A DNA stretch of 64,000 nt from NCBI GenBank assembly GCA_030704615.1, contig CM060734.1, forward strand, positions 4,712,001 to 4,776,000, written 5' to 3'. Origin of the DNA: Takakia lepidozioides. Taxonomy: Eukaryota > Streptophyta > Takakiopsida > Takakiales > Takakiaceae. This document shows, piece after piece, positions 1 through 11,659 of the stretch. The notes beneath the pieces are model-generated. The model worked only from the letters and a program-made list of their open reading frames with translations, ran no database searches and was not told the origin of the DNA. Numbering within the stretch: position 1 is the first letter of the stretch; every line of letters starts with the position of its first letter. Both the position numbers and the translations under genes were made by a program.

Positions 1-1460
1 ACGGGACGCAAATTCGTCCAACTCACCTCCCGCATATAGTCGCCAAACTGGAGGAAACGATAATGCCACCATGCTAGCCAACTGACAAACTGTGTCTCTG
101 CATCATCCAAGGTGGGAGCACGCTTCCACGCAAGACACATGGAACGGTGCTCCTCTCTGAAAGCTGGCGCCACGAGCCTGGTTGTGTACTGCGACAAGCT
201 CTGCAGAATATGGAACCCACAAGATCTCTCCTTGCTTTTCATCGGAACATTGGGGTCTTCCCCGTACACCCTTCAGATGGCAGCCCAATTTGCTTGTGCG
301 TTGTCCGCCATGAAACCACGGAAATTGGGAGGGGGCAATCCTGCCCTAGCCATCTGTTTGTTTATTCCCTGCCAAAGAAGCATCTCCGATTGTGTGTCCT
401 CTCTTTTCATCTCACAAATAACAATTGTCATTAGCATCCTGCAGTGGGTGTCATAGACATGTGCACCCATTGTCACCCACTCGTGATTTGTAATTCGCTT
501 GATATGGTCGAACATGACCCAATTGTTTGACAAGTCCCCACTCGTCATCCGGTGGACCAGTTCGACGCCGCTGCCAGGCTCACACGTTGATATTTTGAAT
601 ACGAAACGGCGATCTGCCTCAGTCCCTTGTCCTAGAAACCTACTTCCATGAATGTAGTCATATCCAAATCGTCGCTTCACCTCCAGAATGGAGTGCATAT
701 CCGAGCCACGCCCAATTCTCTGTTTGCAGGAGACAATGTGGTTTTGGACATTCGGTGAACAGACGTGGAACATTGACTCCAGCAATGCCTCCATTTCCTT
801 CTCATCGAGAGGAACTCTGTTGGAGCCGTCTTCCGACATAATTCTGGCCAATGCCATCTTATGGGCGGCCTGCAGCTGTATCTATTTGGGTTTGGCACTA
901 GGTCTCAACTTAACCTCCTCCTACACGAGCTGCTCTGCCTCGTGGGCAGCCTCCCGCGAGTTCCCCCTCGCCAATTTGTGACAATGGGAACCAACGTGTA
1001 TGCAAGCTCGTGTGAGGTCAGGGAAATGGTGCAACACATAGAACTACTTGGCATTACAAATAGACATGCAATGTGGTGGTTCTTTGCAATGCGCACACTT
1101 AATTGTGGATTTTGGAACCTTCTCCTGAGCTCAAAATGGTTGATGAGCTGTGCCTGTCCAATCCGTCTCGTTCCTGTGACCTCTGGATTTAAAGTGGAAG
1201 CAAGTTGGAGAGAAAAACCACAACGCGCCCGCACAAACAACGTAGCGCACCCGCACACCATCGAGCATCTTCATGCTGGTGGTTTTGGTGATGCACCAAG
1301 GATGACCGTCATGTTTCCTATCCATATCTGTCAACATTCCGGACGCCCTCGAATAGTCCGTTCGAGGAGGGAACTCAAAGAAGATATTACCGTCGACGTC
1401 TGCGGGAAGGCATGTAACGGATTTAATTGCAAACTTGCTGTAGTTCAGGAATGCGGCCCC
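1..1460 (-). pseudogene. MULE-type transposase gene, copy 1 (partial, decayed)
   Basis: Remnant of a Mutator-like (MULE) DNA transposase read on the minus strand. The longest open piece (857 to 273) ends in the residues GFMADNAQANWAAI, a block I recognise from a plant MULE-like family. Upstream (about 1440-1130) lies a Cys/His-rich N-terminal module containing GHPWC, of the WRKY/GCM zinc-finger type, and then a short CxxC-containing stretch (about 1110-920). The C-terminal half lies outside the window to the left. Damage: an in-frame TAG near 1060, frame changes between modules, and a 63-bp in-frame deletion near position 84 compared with copy 2 at 20331-22430. The MULE assignment rests on memory of the family; that it is a broken gene is seen directly. 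Confidence 0.6.
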
Positions 1461-1732
1461 TAGCCTTTGCGCAATAACTGCCAACGGTATGCAGTCAGAA
1501 GGTATATGACCAGTGCAAATGCGCTGCACAAACCAATAATTGTGGCGTCTGACAAGAAGCGTGGGGGGGCGAGCGTGCAAGCACCTTCCCCATGGACAGA
1601 GGGAACTAACAGAGGTGGCATTACAGTGGGTCTGATTGCAAGATTGAGTGCGAGACCCTCGCTGCCAAAAGTCAACATTCAACAAAATGCAACATTGCAC
1701 AAAAAGTGGAAGTTTGGTTCAAAGGAGACATT

Positions 1733-1738
1733 TTTATT
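1733..1738 (-). promoter_or_regulatory. Polyadenylation signal AATAAA for companion copy 1
   Basis: TTTATT on the plus strand, so AATAAA in gene sense, about 110 bases downstream of the stop at 1850. Companion copies 2 and 3 also have AATAAA near their ends (18445-18450 minus and 34146-34151 plus), which supports these as transcribed genes. Confidence 0.45.
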
Positions 1739-1849
1739 AATAATGAACTGTGACAAGTATGGATGCCCTCACAAACCAAGGGAAGCCAAAAGTATGCATG
1801 CAATCCATGCTCCGGTAAGTTGGGAATTTGCTCCCGTGTTGCACTGTTC

Positions 1850-2500
1850 TCACCAAGAAGCTGGAACCTCGATTGGCCTCTCAATAAGTTCATGACTGAT
1901 AGGGTGTCGGTAGGTGAAGACAATGGATGCAACCCATTCGCCTTTGGTGTAGTGGACAACGGTGTCATGTCCTCCGATATATGCACCATCGTAAATCGAG
2001 ATCTTTGTTGTGGAGACTCTGTGTCCATAGGACTCATCCTCGTAGCTTATGAGAATGTCCCCATACACTGTTTGCGATGGAATCCTCTCTGGCATATACG
2101 TACACCCGATGCAATCCTCATAGGCCCACTGGCAGCACCTCCAACGATGTAGGAAGGCCGTGCGGCTTTTGGGGATGTTCCATGCTGGCGGAAACTGCAG
2201 ATCAACGATTCGCGGGCACCAAAGCCGCGCAAGCCCCTCCCGGCAAGGCTGATCGTGGAGACTAGGAAGGTACTCAAGAGCGGATAGGTGTACCCTCCTC
2301 TGCTGAGAGTGGTCTATACAATCCTGCAGGTATATGAAAATATTCCCTGACTTGGGCGAGAAGTCCCACGGGGTGAGATGCTTTGCTGGGATCCCGGCAC
2401 GCCATCGCCGACTATTGAAAGGGCTACCAGGAAGCAGAGAGGGTGCACAGGGAAGGGGGAGTGCGGGGAAGCTGAAGTGAGAGGAGCTCGGAGCGAGCAA
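1850..2500 (-). CDS. Unrecognised 'companion' family protein, copy 1 (probably incomplete)
   Basis: ORF of 216 codons whose C-terminal 130 or so residues match two other loci in this window (18534-19244 and 33413-34160). Shared blocks, in order, are a Trp/Cys motif (RCCQW here, WNCCHW in copy 2), VYGDI followed by an acidic DE pair, ISIYDGAYIGGHD, and a C-terminal HELIERPIEVP. The first 80 or so residues look like an arbitrary reading of non-coding DNA, so the true start is uncertain and an upstream exon is possible. A minus-strand AATAAA lies at 1733-1738, about 110 bases past the stop, as in copy 2. The short conserved strands and glycines suggest a beta-rich fold, but I recognise no family and assign no function. 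Confidence 0.5.
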   Translation of the reverse strand: MLAPSSSHFSFPALPLPCAPSLLPGSPFNSRRWRAGIPAKHLTPWDFSPKSGNIFIYLQDCIDHSQQRRVHLSALEYLPSLHDQPCREGLARLWCPRIVDLQFPPAWNIPKSRTAFLHRWRCCQWAYEDCIGCTYMPERIPSQTVYGDILISYEDESYGHRVSTTKISIYDGAYIGGHDTVVHYTKGEWVASIVFTYRHPISHELIERPIEVPASW

Positions 2501-2629
2501 GTGTTTTTGTTGTCTCGGTTTGAAACGCGTGGGTCACGAGCGAAGGTCGGGCAAGTGGTAGAAAAAGAGCAACATTTAATATAGCCGTACCCAGGAATGA
2601 GGGGCAGTATTTAATTCGACATGGCGTCA

Positions 2630-3930
2630 AATCAGAGGGTGACGACACCTCGCCGACAGAGAACATCCCACGGAGGGAAAAATGGCGCCAAATTTCCATA
2701 CGAGGCCCGTCAGATGAAGTCGTCTTGGGGGGAGAGGCCGACACCTGGCCGACGGAGAACATCCCGCGGATGGAAAAACGGCGTCGAATCTCCATCCGAG
2801 GCCGTTCGGATGAAGTTGTCTCGGGGGGAGAGGCCGACACCTGGCCTACAAAGAATATACCCCGGATGGCAAAACGGCGCCGAATTTCCATACGAGGCCC
2901 ATCGGATGAAGTCGTCTCGGGGGGAGAGGCCGACACCTGGCCGACAGAGAACAGCCCTCGGATTGAAAAACGGCCCCGAATTTCCATCCGAGGCCGTTCG
3001 GATGAAGTCGTCTTGTGGGGAGAGGACGACACTTGCCCGACAGAGAATATCCCTCGGATGGAAAAACGGCGCCGAATTTCCATCCGAGGCCGTTCGGATG
3101 AAGTTGTCTCGGGGGGAGAGGCCGACACTTGGCCGACAGAGAATATCCCCCGGATGGAAAAACGGCGCCGAATTTCCATACGAGGCCCGTCGGATGAAGT
3201 CGTCTCGGGGGGAGAGGCCGACACCTGCCCGACAGAGAACATCCCGCGGATGGAAAAACGGCGCCGAATTTCCATCCGAGGCCGTTCAGGTGAAGTCGTC
3301 TCGTGGGGAGAGGCCGACACCTGACCGACAAAGAACATCCCCCGGATGGAAAAACGGCGCCCAATTTCCATATGAGGCCCGTCGGATGAAGTTGTCTCGG
3401 GGGGAGAGGCCGACACTTGCCCAACAGAGAACATCCCTCGGATGGAAAAACGGCGCCGAATTTCCATCCGAGGCCATTCGGATGAAGTCGTCTCGTGGGG
3501 AGAGGATGACACCTGCCCGACAGAGAACATCCCTCGGATGGAAAAACGGCGCCGAATTTCCATCCGAGGCCGTTCGGATGAAGTTCTCTCGGGGGGAGAG
3601 GCCGACACCTTGCCGACAGAGAACATCCCCCGGATGGAAAAACGGCGACGAATTTCCATACGAGGCCCGTCGGATGAAGTCGTCTCGGGGGGAGAGGCCG
3701 ACACCTGCCCAATAGAGAATATCCCTCGGATGGAAAAACGGTGCCGAATTTTCATCCAAGGCCGTTCAGATGAAGTCGTCTCGTGGGGAGAGGACGACAC
3801 CTGCCCGACAGAGAACATCCCTCGGATGGAAAAACGGCGCCGTATTTCCATCCAAGGCCACACGGATGGAGTCATCTCGGGGGGAGTGGCCAAAAGAGAT
3901 CATTTGCAAGATGGAAAAACGGCGCCGAAT
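2630..3930. repeat. About 13-copy minisatellite, 96-bp unit with GGCGCC half-palindrome
   Basis: Direct tandem repeats spaced about 96 bases. Each contains a CGGATGGAAAAACGGCGCCG block followed by AATTTCCATCCGAGGCC, so the core is an imperfect inverted repeat around GGCGCC, plus a purine-rich spacer (TCGGGGGGAGAGGCCGACA). Two sub-variants (ATACGAGGCC and ATCCGAGGCC) tend to alternate, suggesting a 192-bp higher-order unit. Because 96 is a multiple of three, long ORFs arise in several frames on both strands (for example 2424-3893 minus and 2621-3715 plus). They consist of one repeated motif with no independent sign of coding, and I do not call them genes. Confidence 0.9.
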
Positions 3931-4029
3931 AAAAAAAAACAGACGCCCGTATCGACCCTTCATCAACAATTTTCATTCGTTTTTCGCGTTTTTTTGTCTA
4001 ATCAGTCACTCAACTTAGAGTTTCTCGCC

Positions 4030-4400
4030 TGCGGTCCAGGATGGAATTCGGTGCCGGATGTCCATCCATGAGGTGGACCGACTTACTTGCAGGATGGAAA
4101 TTCGGCGCCGGTTTTCCATCCTGCAGCACTCCGGTTTACCTGCAGGATGAAAATTCGGCGCCGGTTTTCCATCCGGCCGAGCTTCGACTTGCCTGCAGGA
4201 TGGAAATTCTGCGCCGGTTTTCCATCCGGCTGCTTTTGGATGAGAACGTCTCGGGCGGAGGGAGGGCTACGGTGCGTCCCACTTCATCCGCTGAATGGAA
4301 ATTCGGCGCCGTTTTTTCCATCCAACGGGCTGTTGATGAAGTCTCGGGGGGAGGGTGGGCCAGGTGGCGCCTGTGGGCGACCTCCATACATTAAATGTCC
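4030..4400. repeat. Cluster of GGATGGAAATTCGGCGCC-type palindromes
   Basis: Four or five copies of an imperfect palindrome, GGATGGAAATTCGGCGCC then GGTTTTCCATCC, near 4040, 4095, 4147, 4200 and 4295. They are separated by short spacers such as TTACCTGCAGGATG. These relate to the unit of the preceding minisatellite and to the cores of the array at 8690-13540. No coding evidence. Confidence 0.85.
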
Positions 4401-4499
4401 TCCGCCGTCTGTTTTGAACCGGATGTTCCACACGGATACCGCGCTTGCTTCCCGGATACGCCTTCAACACCTGATGTGACGGGTGGATGAAGTTCCATT

Positions 4500-4635
4500 C
4501 GAGGCATGTACGCACGCATTCTGCGGGAGATTTTTTCTTTTACTCGGACTTATGCCGCGTGGAGAAGGGCGTGGCTCTCCTGAGAGAAACCCCACATCCA
4601 GACCGCGTCGCAAACTGAAGCCTTTGTACTACGGG
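4500..4635 (+). repeat. Dispersed repeat shared with 47718-47845
   Basis: A stretch containing GGCGTGGCTCTCCTGAGAGA and CACATCCAGACCGCG recurs in the same orientation at 47718-47845. Both copies lie beside parts of the ParB/methyltransferase unit: here directly before an exon-5 fragment, there about 460 bases before the N-terminal coding region of copy C. It could be an upstream or promoter part of that element. That is inference from position only. Confidence 0.6.
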
Positions 4636-4643
4636 CGGCAATG

Positions 4644-5123
4644 CCGACCAGCCGAACGGCGACAAAACGGCAACGTGCCTTCTGTACAGGTACATACGCG
4701 TTGCCTTTCTTTGATCCGTGGCCATTGTAGTCCCTACATTTCCAGGATGTAAGTTGCCTTATGTGGCGCATGAAAATTAGTTGTGAAGCCCCTAGAAAAA
4801 TGGCGCCGAATTTCCTGTTTCCGGCCATGGGGCGGATGGCTAAGCCCCGGGGGTGGCTGGCACAGTCTGGAAATTCGGCGCCATTTTTCCAGTTCCGGGC
4901 CCAGTCAGTTCTAGGACTTAGCCATTTTTGGACCCTGTACTGGAAAAATGGCGCCATTTTTCCAATACAGGGTCCGAAAATGGCTAAGTCCCTGGGGCGG
5001 ATGGCACATATTCTGGAAATTCGGCGCCATTTTTCCAGTTCCGGGCCCAATCATTTCAGGGACTTAGCCATTTTCGGACCCTGTACTGGAAAAATGGCGC
5101 CATTTTTCCAGTACAGAGTCCGA
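4644..5123 (+). pseudogene. Fragment of ParB/methyltransferase gene: end of exon 5 plus intron 5
   Basis: Bases 4644-4689 match the last 46 or so bases of exon 5 of copies B, C and D (encoding a degenerate NADKAAMRLLYR end), up to the splice donor TGTACAG|GTACATACGC at 4689/4690. The rest, to 5123, resembles the start of intron 5: GGCGCC palindromes within CTGGAAAAATGGCGCCATTT, and the flanking motif CCGAAAATGGCTAAGTCCC in both orientations. This is therefore a fifth, very short relic of the gene, without ParB or methyltransferase domains. Confidence 0.65.
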
Positions 5124-6490
5124 TACCTCCATGAACGCTTTTTGATATGGTAAACATTTTGCTAGAGTATATACTTGCTGTACCTGACTGAAGCCAAGTT
5201 ATGGAACATAATACAATATCTTATGTTGTGTTCTTTGTTTACATACTGTTTAGAAATATCTGCAGATATACAATGTAACCATGGGTGATGAAATTCAGCA
5301 ATCTGCTGCTTGCTACTCAACACCTTGTTACCACATTTATACAATGGCCCTAGACCTAAACCAGGTCTTGGGGCAAAAAAACAAGGTATGATGTCATACC
5401 CCTTATGTGTAAATGTTGTACAAGGATGTCTGCTGCTTTGATATGGGATAAGGTTACATAAAAACTGGAATTTCCTTTCCAGACTGTCAATGTAATCATG
5501 GGGAGTAAATCTAGCAAGGTGAACAAGAATTTCCGCTATGAACTGTTGTTAATGTTACATCTGAAACATACACAGACATGGGATACATGACTGGGTCCCT
5601 GTTTGGATGAACATTAAAGTGACTCATATAGTTAGGCGGATCTTTATGTAGGAGGTCATATGGTGTGCCAGCCATTGGGCTCTAGGCCAAGTATGTTGTT
5701 TACTGCAGGCCCTATGTTTTTCTGGATTTCTTTATAGTCTGTGATAATCAGTAATCACTTGCTGCTCAAAACCTTTTGAATCCACTTATACACTGGCCCC
5801 AGACTGAAACCAGGTCTTGGGGCAAAAAACAAGATGTGTGGGCATTCCCTTCATGTGTAAATGGTTTAGAAACTGTTTACTGCTCTGATCTGGCCATTAT
5901 GTTACATAAAAATTGGAACTTCTTCTCCAGTTTGTTAATGTGAGCATGGGTGGTAAACTTAGCAAGATAAACATGGTTTTCCTACTATGAACTGTTTCTA
6001 ATATTCCATCTGAAGCATAGCCTTGATTGGGTCCGTGTCTGGATGAATATTAAACTGAATCATATAATGAGGTGGATCTCTATATATCTCTATATATCTG
6101 AAGACTTGCCTTCTTGCTTTGCATAGTGGTAACGTAGCAATATGTATAACTGATTGCTACTCAACACCTTGTTACCACATTTATACAATGGCCCCAGACC
6201 TAAACCAGGTCTTGGGGCAAAACAACAAGGTATGAGGTCATACCCCTTATGTGTAAATGGTTCACAATCTGTATGATGCTTAGATATGGCCATAAGTTTA
6301 CATAATAACTGGAACTTCCTTTTCAGAGTGTTAATGTAATCATGGGGAGTAATGTTACTAGGATAAACAAGTTTTTCCTGCTATGAATAGTTGCTTTGTT
6401 ACATCTAAAAGCATACCCAGACATGTGATACATGATTGGGTCCATGTTTAGACAAACATTCTAATGAAGCATATATTGAAGCGGATTTTT
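5124..6490. repeat. Dispersed repeat R1, three diverged ~400-445-bp units with hairpins
   Basis: The segment from 5124 to about 6015 recurs almost unchanged, in the same orientation, at 59283-60190. Internally it has three diverged units, each carrying the hairpin CCCCAGACCT then AAACC then AGGTCTTGGGG, near 5350, 5792 and 6190, followed by CATACCCCTTATGTGTAAATG or a variant. No plausible long ORF. It may be a non-autonomous element; its ends are not defined by target duplications that I can see. Confidence 0.7.
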
Positions 6491-6789
6491 ATATAATCCC
6501 ACCCCCCCCACCCAGAGATTTCATGAACCGTGGGATCTGTTATATGTCATCAGACTGGTTTATGAATGAAGAGTGATTGATAGTGCCTCGTTATGAGGCT
6601 GATTTATCGTAAAATTTGACAAAGACCTTGTTTGGTCTTGTTCATGTCTCGACAAGACATTTTATCTTCCCTCTCTGTTCCTTAGACCAGTGTACTGAGT
6701 GGTGTCTGTACACATTATCAGTCACTCTCCCTTCTATTTCCAGATCTGTTTATGACATACTAACACACTTTTTTTGGCCATGACAGAAG

Positions 6790-7800
6790 GTGACCAAACA
6801 CATGCCTGAATGGAGCGAGGACCCCATGACAATGGGGTACCAGCCCCCACTACCTCCTCCGATTCCAGTAGTACAAGCTACCTTGCTGCAAATCACTCCA
6901 AGTGATTTCCATTCCACAGTGCAAACGATGGATTCTGCAGCTATGAACAGTTCAGGTGATGACAACCCTGTTTTATTGCTTGAAACATTAGCCCTGGAGG
7001 ATTGGCTAGCTCTTGGAATTTGTGCAAACAGAGGCGGCAAGTACCTTGAAAGACTCAAGGAGTACAATGCCAAATTGGCTAAGATATTGGAGCAGGATGC
7101 TAGTGAACTGTCTTACTGGGAGAAAAAATGAGCTGCAATTGAAGAAGCACTTAGGCTTGCAAACCCGGATGATGAACAGCCTGCTTCCACATAGAAATCT
7201 TCCAATGCCATGGAAAAAGATTTTATTCCATCAGTGACTAACCATCCTATTCTAGGACATATGATTCTGCCTGAAGGAGAAAAAGATGCAGTAAGGGATT
7301 TCTGTGAGCAGGTTGAGCTCTCTCAAGTGGAGCAAGAGAGAGGGCTGCTGGAGCAACACCTGGTAACCTACAGTTCGTCCCTTGGTTGCCTCCAAGGGCC
7401 GTGGAGCTCGAGGTAGCAAATAACGACCACATGATGTGGCATCCGCATGCAAACATCAATCTGATGGCTCCCATATCAATTGATATGTGGGTAAAATGGG
7501 CCAACCTCACACCTGTAGAATGCAACATGTGTGCAACAGATGCAAAAGAAGGCTTCCAGAGGTTCAAAAAAGAACCACTTGCGGTCTCATGGGCGGGCGT
7601 TCAGGCCGTGGGCAAAGCTCCTCCCACAACTCTGAAAATTCAAAGGCCTTCACCAGAACTTCATACGGAGGTTTTGGCTCCAATTCAAGCACCACTGTCA
7701 ATATCGGCAGCCAAGAGTCTTTTCGGACTAGACAAAGCAATGGGGAGGTGTCCCCAATCCACAAGAGAGACTTCAATTCTTGGATGGACCTGTGAAGAAC
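6790..7800 (+). CDS. Possible exons of an unrecognised gene, cut at 7801 (doubtful)
   Basis: Three adjacent ORFs on the plus strand (6790-7131, 7210-7416 and 7386-7874) could be pieces of one gene. The first (113 codons) has a Pro-rich start (PPLPPPIPV) and an acidic, Leu-rich C-terminus compatible with a helix. The third runs through an element terminus at 7801, so its last 20 or so codons are not original. No recognised motif, no clear splice sites and no paralogue in the window. The ORFs could also be chance or a degraded retroelement. Confidence 0.2.
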
Positions 7801-7970
7801 GGGGGCTGCTATTTCATGAGCGGCATGATCATGAGCGGAAAAAAAAAAAAAAAAGCATGAGCAGACCATTGTAAGTCCGGAAATAGGGTTAGGAGGCACG
7901 GACGGAAATAGGGTCATGTGAAGTTGGAATGTGGCACCAGTGGACTTGAAATGCAACATTTTATTGCATT
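7801..7970 (-). mobile_element. Solitary 3' terminus of the ParB/methyltransferase element
   Basis: Begins GGGGGCTGCTATTTCATGAG, followed by CATGAGC subterminal repeats, an A-tract, CCGGAAATAGGGTTAGGAGG and the minus-strand AATAAA context (TGCAACATTTTATTGCA). This matches the right-hand terminus of copies C and D and the left-hand terminus of copy B (39452-39620). The match stops at about 7968 and continues directly into GGCGCC repeats, so only the last 170 bases of the element remain. It interrupts the ORF-bearing stretch to its left. Confidence 0.75.
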
Positions 7971-8007
7971 TACTTAGCCATTTTAGGCCCCGAACTAAAA
8001 CAATGGC

Positions 8008-8039
<32 letters not shown>

Positions 8040-8690
8040 CGGTGCCATTTTACCAGTTCGGGGCCTAAAATGGCTAAGTCCCAGATCTGACTGGGCCCGG
8101 AACTGGAAAAATGGCGCCGAATTTCCGATTTTGGTGCAGCCCACTAGGGACTTAGCCATTTTCGGCCCTGAAAGTACCCACTGGCTATGCCTCTGCTTTC
8201 AAAAAACATGTGGTCAAACAAAAGTTGAGCCAATTGAAGTCGCTTAGTACTTGAGATGGAGAGTGGGTGAGGTCTGTATGGTGGAGTCTTTTAGCAAAGG
8301 TGCCATTGGCTGACTATATAACGTGATAGAATGGTTTCTCCTCTTTTCACCATTTCCGTATCACTAGAAGAAGACCTGCTTACATCTATAAGTGCAAGGT
8401 GTTAGCATAGTTAACACTTGTGTGTGGAAGAGAGCTTGATAGATAGCTCTTAAGTTACAAGCTGTTGCAGGGTTTGCAAGAAGAAAGTCTTGTGGTGTTT
8501 ATGTACAAGAAGAGGTCTTCAAGAAGAGCATCATTGAAAGTTTGAGAGCTTGTGAAGAAGCTCTTGTTCTGCAAGTGTTGCAGGGTTTGAGGAGTTCAAG
8601 AAGAGCTCGGGTGTTAAGGAAGCAAGTGGTGCATGTGTGGAGTATGGTTTCAGCTTGTGGGAGTCTTCAACTTCCATTTTCCAGTTCGGG
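7971..8690. other. Palindromic repeat unit, then 500 bp unassigned
   Basis: 7971-8170 is one unit of the GGCGCC family with a long T-tract (8000-8039) and the flank CTAAGTCCCAGATCTGACTG. 8170-8680 lacks that family. It contains imperfect GAAGAAG-rich repeats and two copies of GTTGCAGGGTTTG (near 8464 and 8578), plus a TATA-like ACTATATAACG near 8311. I see no ORF with support and no RNA gene I can name. Confidence 0.5.
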
Positions 8691-9149
8691 GCCGAAAATG
8701 GCTAAGTTCCAGATCTGATAGGGCGCGGAACTGGAAAAATGGTGTCGAATTTCCAGTTGCGGTTCCAGCCATCGTAGGGACTTAGCTATTTTCGGGGCCC
8801 GGAACTAGAAAAATGGCGCCATTTTTCCATTTCGGGGCCAAAAATGGCTAAGTCCCACATCTAACTGGGCCCCGAACTGGAAAAATGGAGCCGAATTTCC
8901 GATTTTGGGTGCCAGTCAGATCTGGGACTAAGCCGTTTTCGACCCCGAAATGGAAAAATGGCGTTTTTATTTTTTATTTTTTTATTTTTTTATTTTTATT
9001 CGGCGCAATTTTTCCAGTTCGGCCGAAAATGGCTAAGTCTCAGATCTGACTGGGCCCAGAACTGGAAAAATGGCGCCGAATTTCCGATTTTGGGTGCCAG
9101 TCATATCTGGGACTTAGCCGTTTTCGGCCCCGAACAGGAAAAATATCGT

Positions 9150-9186
<37 letters not shown>

Positions 9187-9984
9187 CCAGCGCCATTTAT
9201 CCAGTTCGGGGCCGAAAATGGCTAAGTCCCAGATCTGACTGGCACCAAAATCGGAAATTCGGCGCCATTTTTCCAGTCATGCAGGTAATTCGAAGAGCGG
9301 ATGGATGGAAATCCGGCGCCGGATTCCATCCACCAGGTAAGTCGGCGCGCAAAATTTCCGTCATGCAGGTAATTCGAAGAGCGGATGGATGAAAATCCGG
9401 CGCCGGATTTCCATCCATCCGCTCTTCGAATTACCTGCATGACTGGAAAAATGGCGCCGAATTTCCGATTTGGGTGCCAGTCAGATCTAGGACTTAGCCG
9501 TTTTCGGCCCCAAACTGGAAAAAAGGCGTTTTTTTTTTTTTTTTTTTTTTTTTTTTCGGCGACATTTTTCCATTTCGTTGCCGAAATTGGCTAAGTCCCA
9601 GATCTGACTGGCACCAAAATCGGAAATTCGGCGCCATTTTTCCAGTCATGCAGGTAATTCGAAGAGCGGATGGATGGAAATCCGGCGCCGGATTTCCATC
9701 CACCAGGTAAGTCGGCGCGCAAAATTTACGTCATGCAGGTAATTCGAAGAGCGGATGGACGGAAATCCGGCGCCGGATTTCCATCCACCAGGTAAGTCGG
9801 CGCGCAAAATTTTCGTCATGGAGGTAATTCGAAAAGCGGATGGATGAAAATCCGGCGCCGGATTTCCATCCATCCGCTCTTCGAATTACCTCCATGACTG
9901 GAAAAATGGCGCCGAATTTCCGATTTTGGGTGCTAGTCAGATCTGGGACTTAGCCGTTTTCGGCCCCGAACTGAAAAAAAAGAC

Positions 9985-10022
<38 letters not shown>

Positions 10023-10729
10023 CGGCGACATGTCTCCATTTCGTTGCCGAAATTGGCTAAGTCCCAGATCTGACTGGAACCAAAATCGAAAATTCGGCGC
10101 CATTTTTCCAGTCATGCGGGTAATTCGAAGAGAGCGGATGGATCAAAATCCGGCGCCGGATTTCCATCCAGCAGGTAAGTCGGCGCGCAAAATTTCCGTC
10201 ATGGAGGTAATTCGAAGAGCGGATGGATGAAAATCCGGCGCCGGATTTCCATCCATCCGCTCTTCGAATTACCTCCATGACTGGGAAAATGGCGCCGAAT
10301 TTCCGATTTTGGGTGCCAGTCAGACCTGGGACTTAGCCGTTTCCGGCCCTGAAAAAAAAAAAGCCGTTTTTTTTTTTTTTTTTTTTTTCGGTGACATTTT
10401 TCCATTTCGTTGCCGAATTGGCTAAGTCCCAGATCTGACTGGCACCAAAATCGGAAATTCGGCGCCATTTTTCCAGTCAAGCGGGTAATTCGAAGAGCGG
10501 ATGGATGGAAATCCGGCGCCGGATTTCCATCCACCAGGTAAGTCGGCGCGCAAAATTTCCGTCATGCAGGTAATTCGAAGAGCGGATGGATGAAAATCCG
10601 GCGCCGGATTTCCATCCATCCGCTCTTCGAATTACCCGCATGACTGGAAAAATGGCGCCGAATTTCCGATTTTGGGTGCCAGTCAGATCTGGGACTTAGC
10701 CGTTTTCGGCCCCGAACTAAAAAAAAGGC

Positions 10730-10762
<33 letters not shown>

Positions 10763-11271
10763 GGCCACGTTTTTCCATTTCGTTGCCGAAATTGGCTAAG
10801 TCCCAGATCTGACTGGCACCAAAATCGGAAATTCGGCGCCATTTTTCCAGTCATGCAGGTAATTCGAAGAGCGGATGGATGGAAATCCGGCGCCGGATTT
10901 CAATCCACCAGGTAAGTCGGGCGCGCAAAATTTCCGTCATGCAGGTAATTCGAAGAGCGGATGGATGGAAATCCGGTGCCGGATTTCCATCCACCAGGTA
11001 AGTCGGCGCGCAAAATTTCCGTCATGCAGGTAATTCGAAGAGCGGATGGATGAAAATCCGGCGCCGAATTTCCATCCACCAGGTAAGTCGGCGCGCAAAA
11101 TTTCCGTCATGGATGTAATTCGAAGAGCGGATGGATGAAAATCCGGCGCCGGATTTCCATCCATCCGCTCTTCGAATTACCTGCATGACTGGAAAAAAGG
11201 CGCCGAATTTCCGATTTGGGTGCCAGTCAGATCTCGGACTTAGCCGTTTCCGGCCCCGAACTGAAAAAAAG

Positions 11272-11302
<31 letters not shown>

Positions 11303-11628
11303 CGGTGACATTTTTCCATTTCGTTGCCGAAATTGGCTAAGTCCCAGATCTGACTGGCACCAAAATCGGAAATTCGGCGCCATTTTTCCAGTCATGCCGG
11401 TAATTCGAAGAGCGGATGGATTTCCATCCACCAGGTAAGTCGGCGCGCAAAATTTCCGTCATGGAGGTAATTCGAAGAGCGGATGGATGAAAATCCGGCG
11501 CCGGATTTCCATCCATCCGCTCTTCGAATTACCTCCATGACTGGGAAAATGGCGCCGAATTTCCGATTTTCGGTGCCAGTCAGACCTTGGGATTTAGCCG
11601 TTTCCGGCCCCGAACAAAAAAAAAAGGC

Positions 11629-11659
<31 letters not shown>

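Noticed and set aside
2424-3893. 489-codon minus-strand ORF and overlapping plus-strand ORFs of 364, 209 and 199 codons
   Set aside because: They are translations of the 96-bp tandem repeat in several frames; no frame is favoured, the units vary without a synonymous pattern, and the ends fall at arbitrary points of the repeat.
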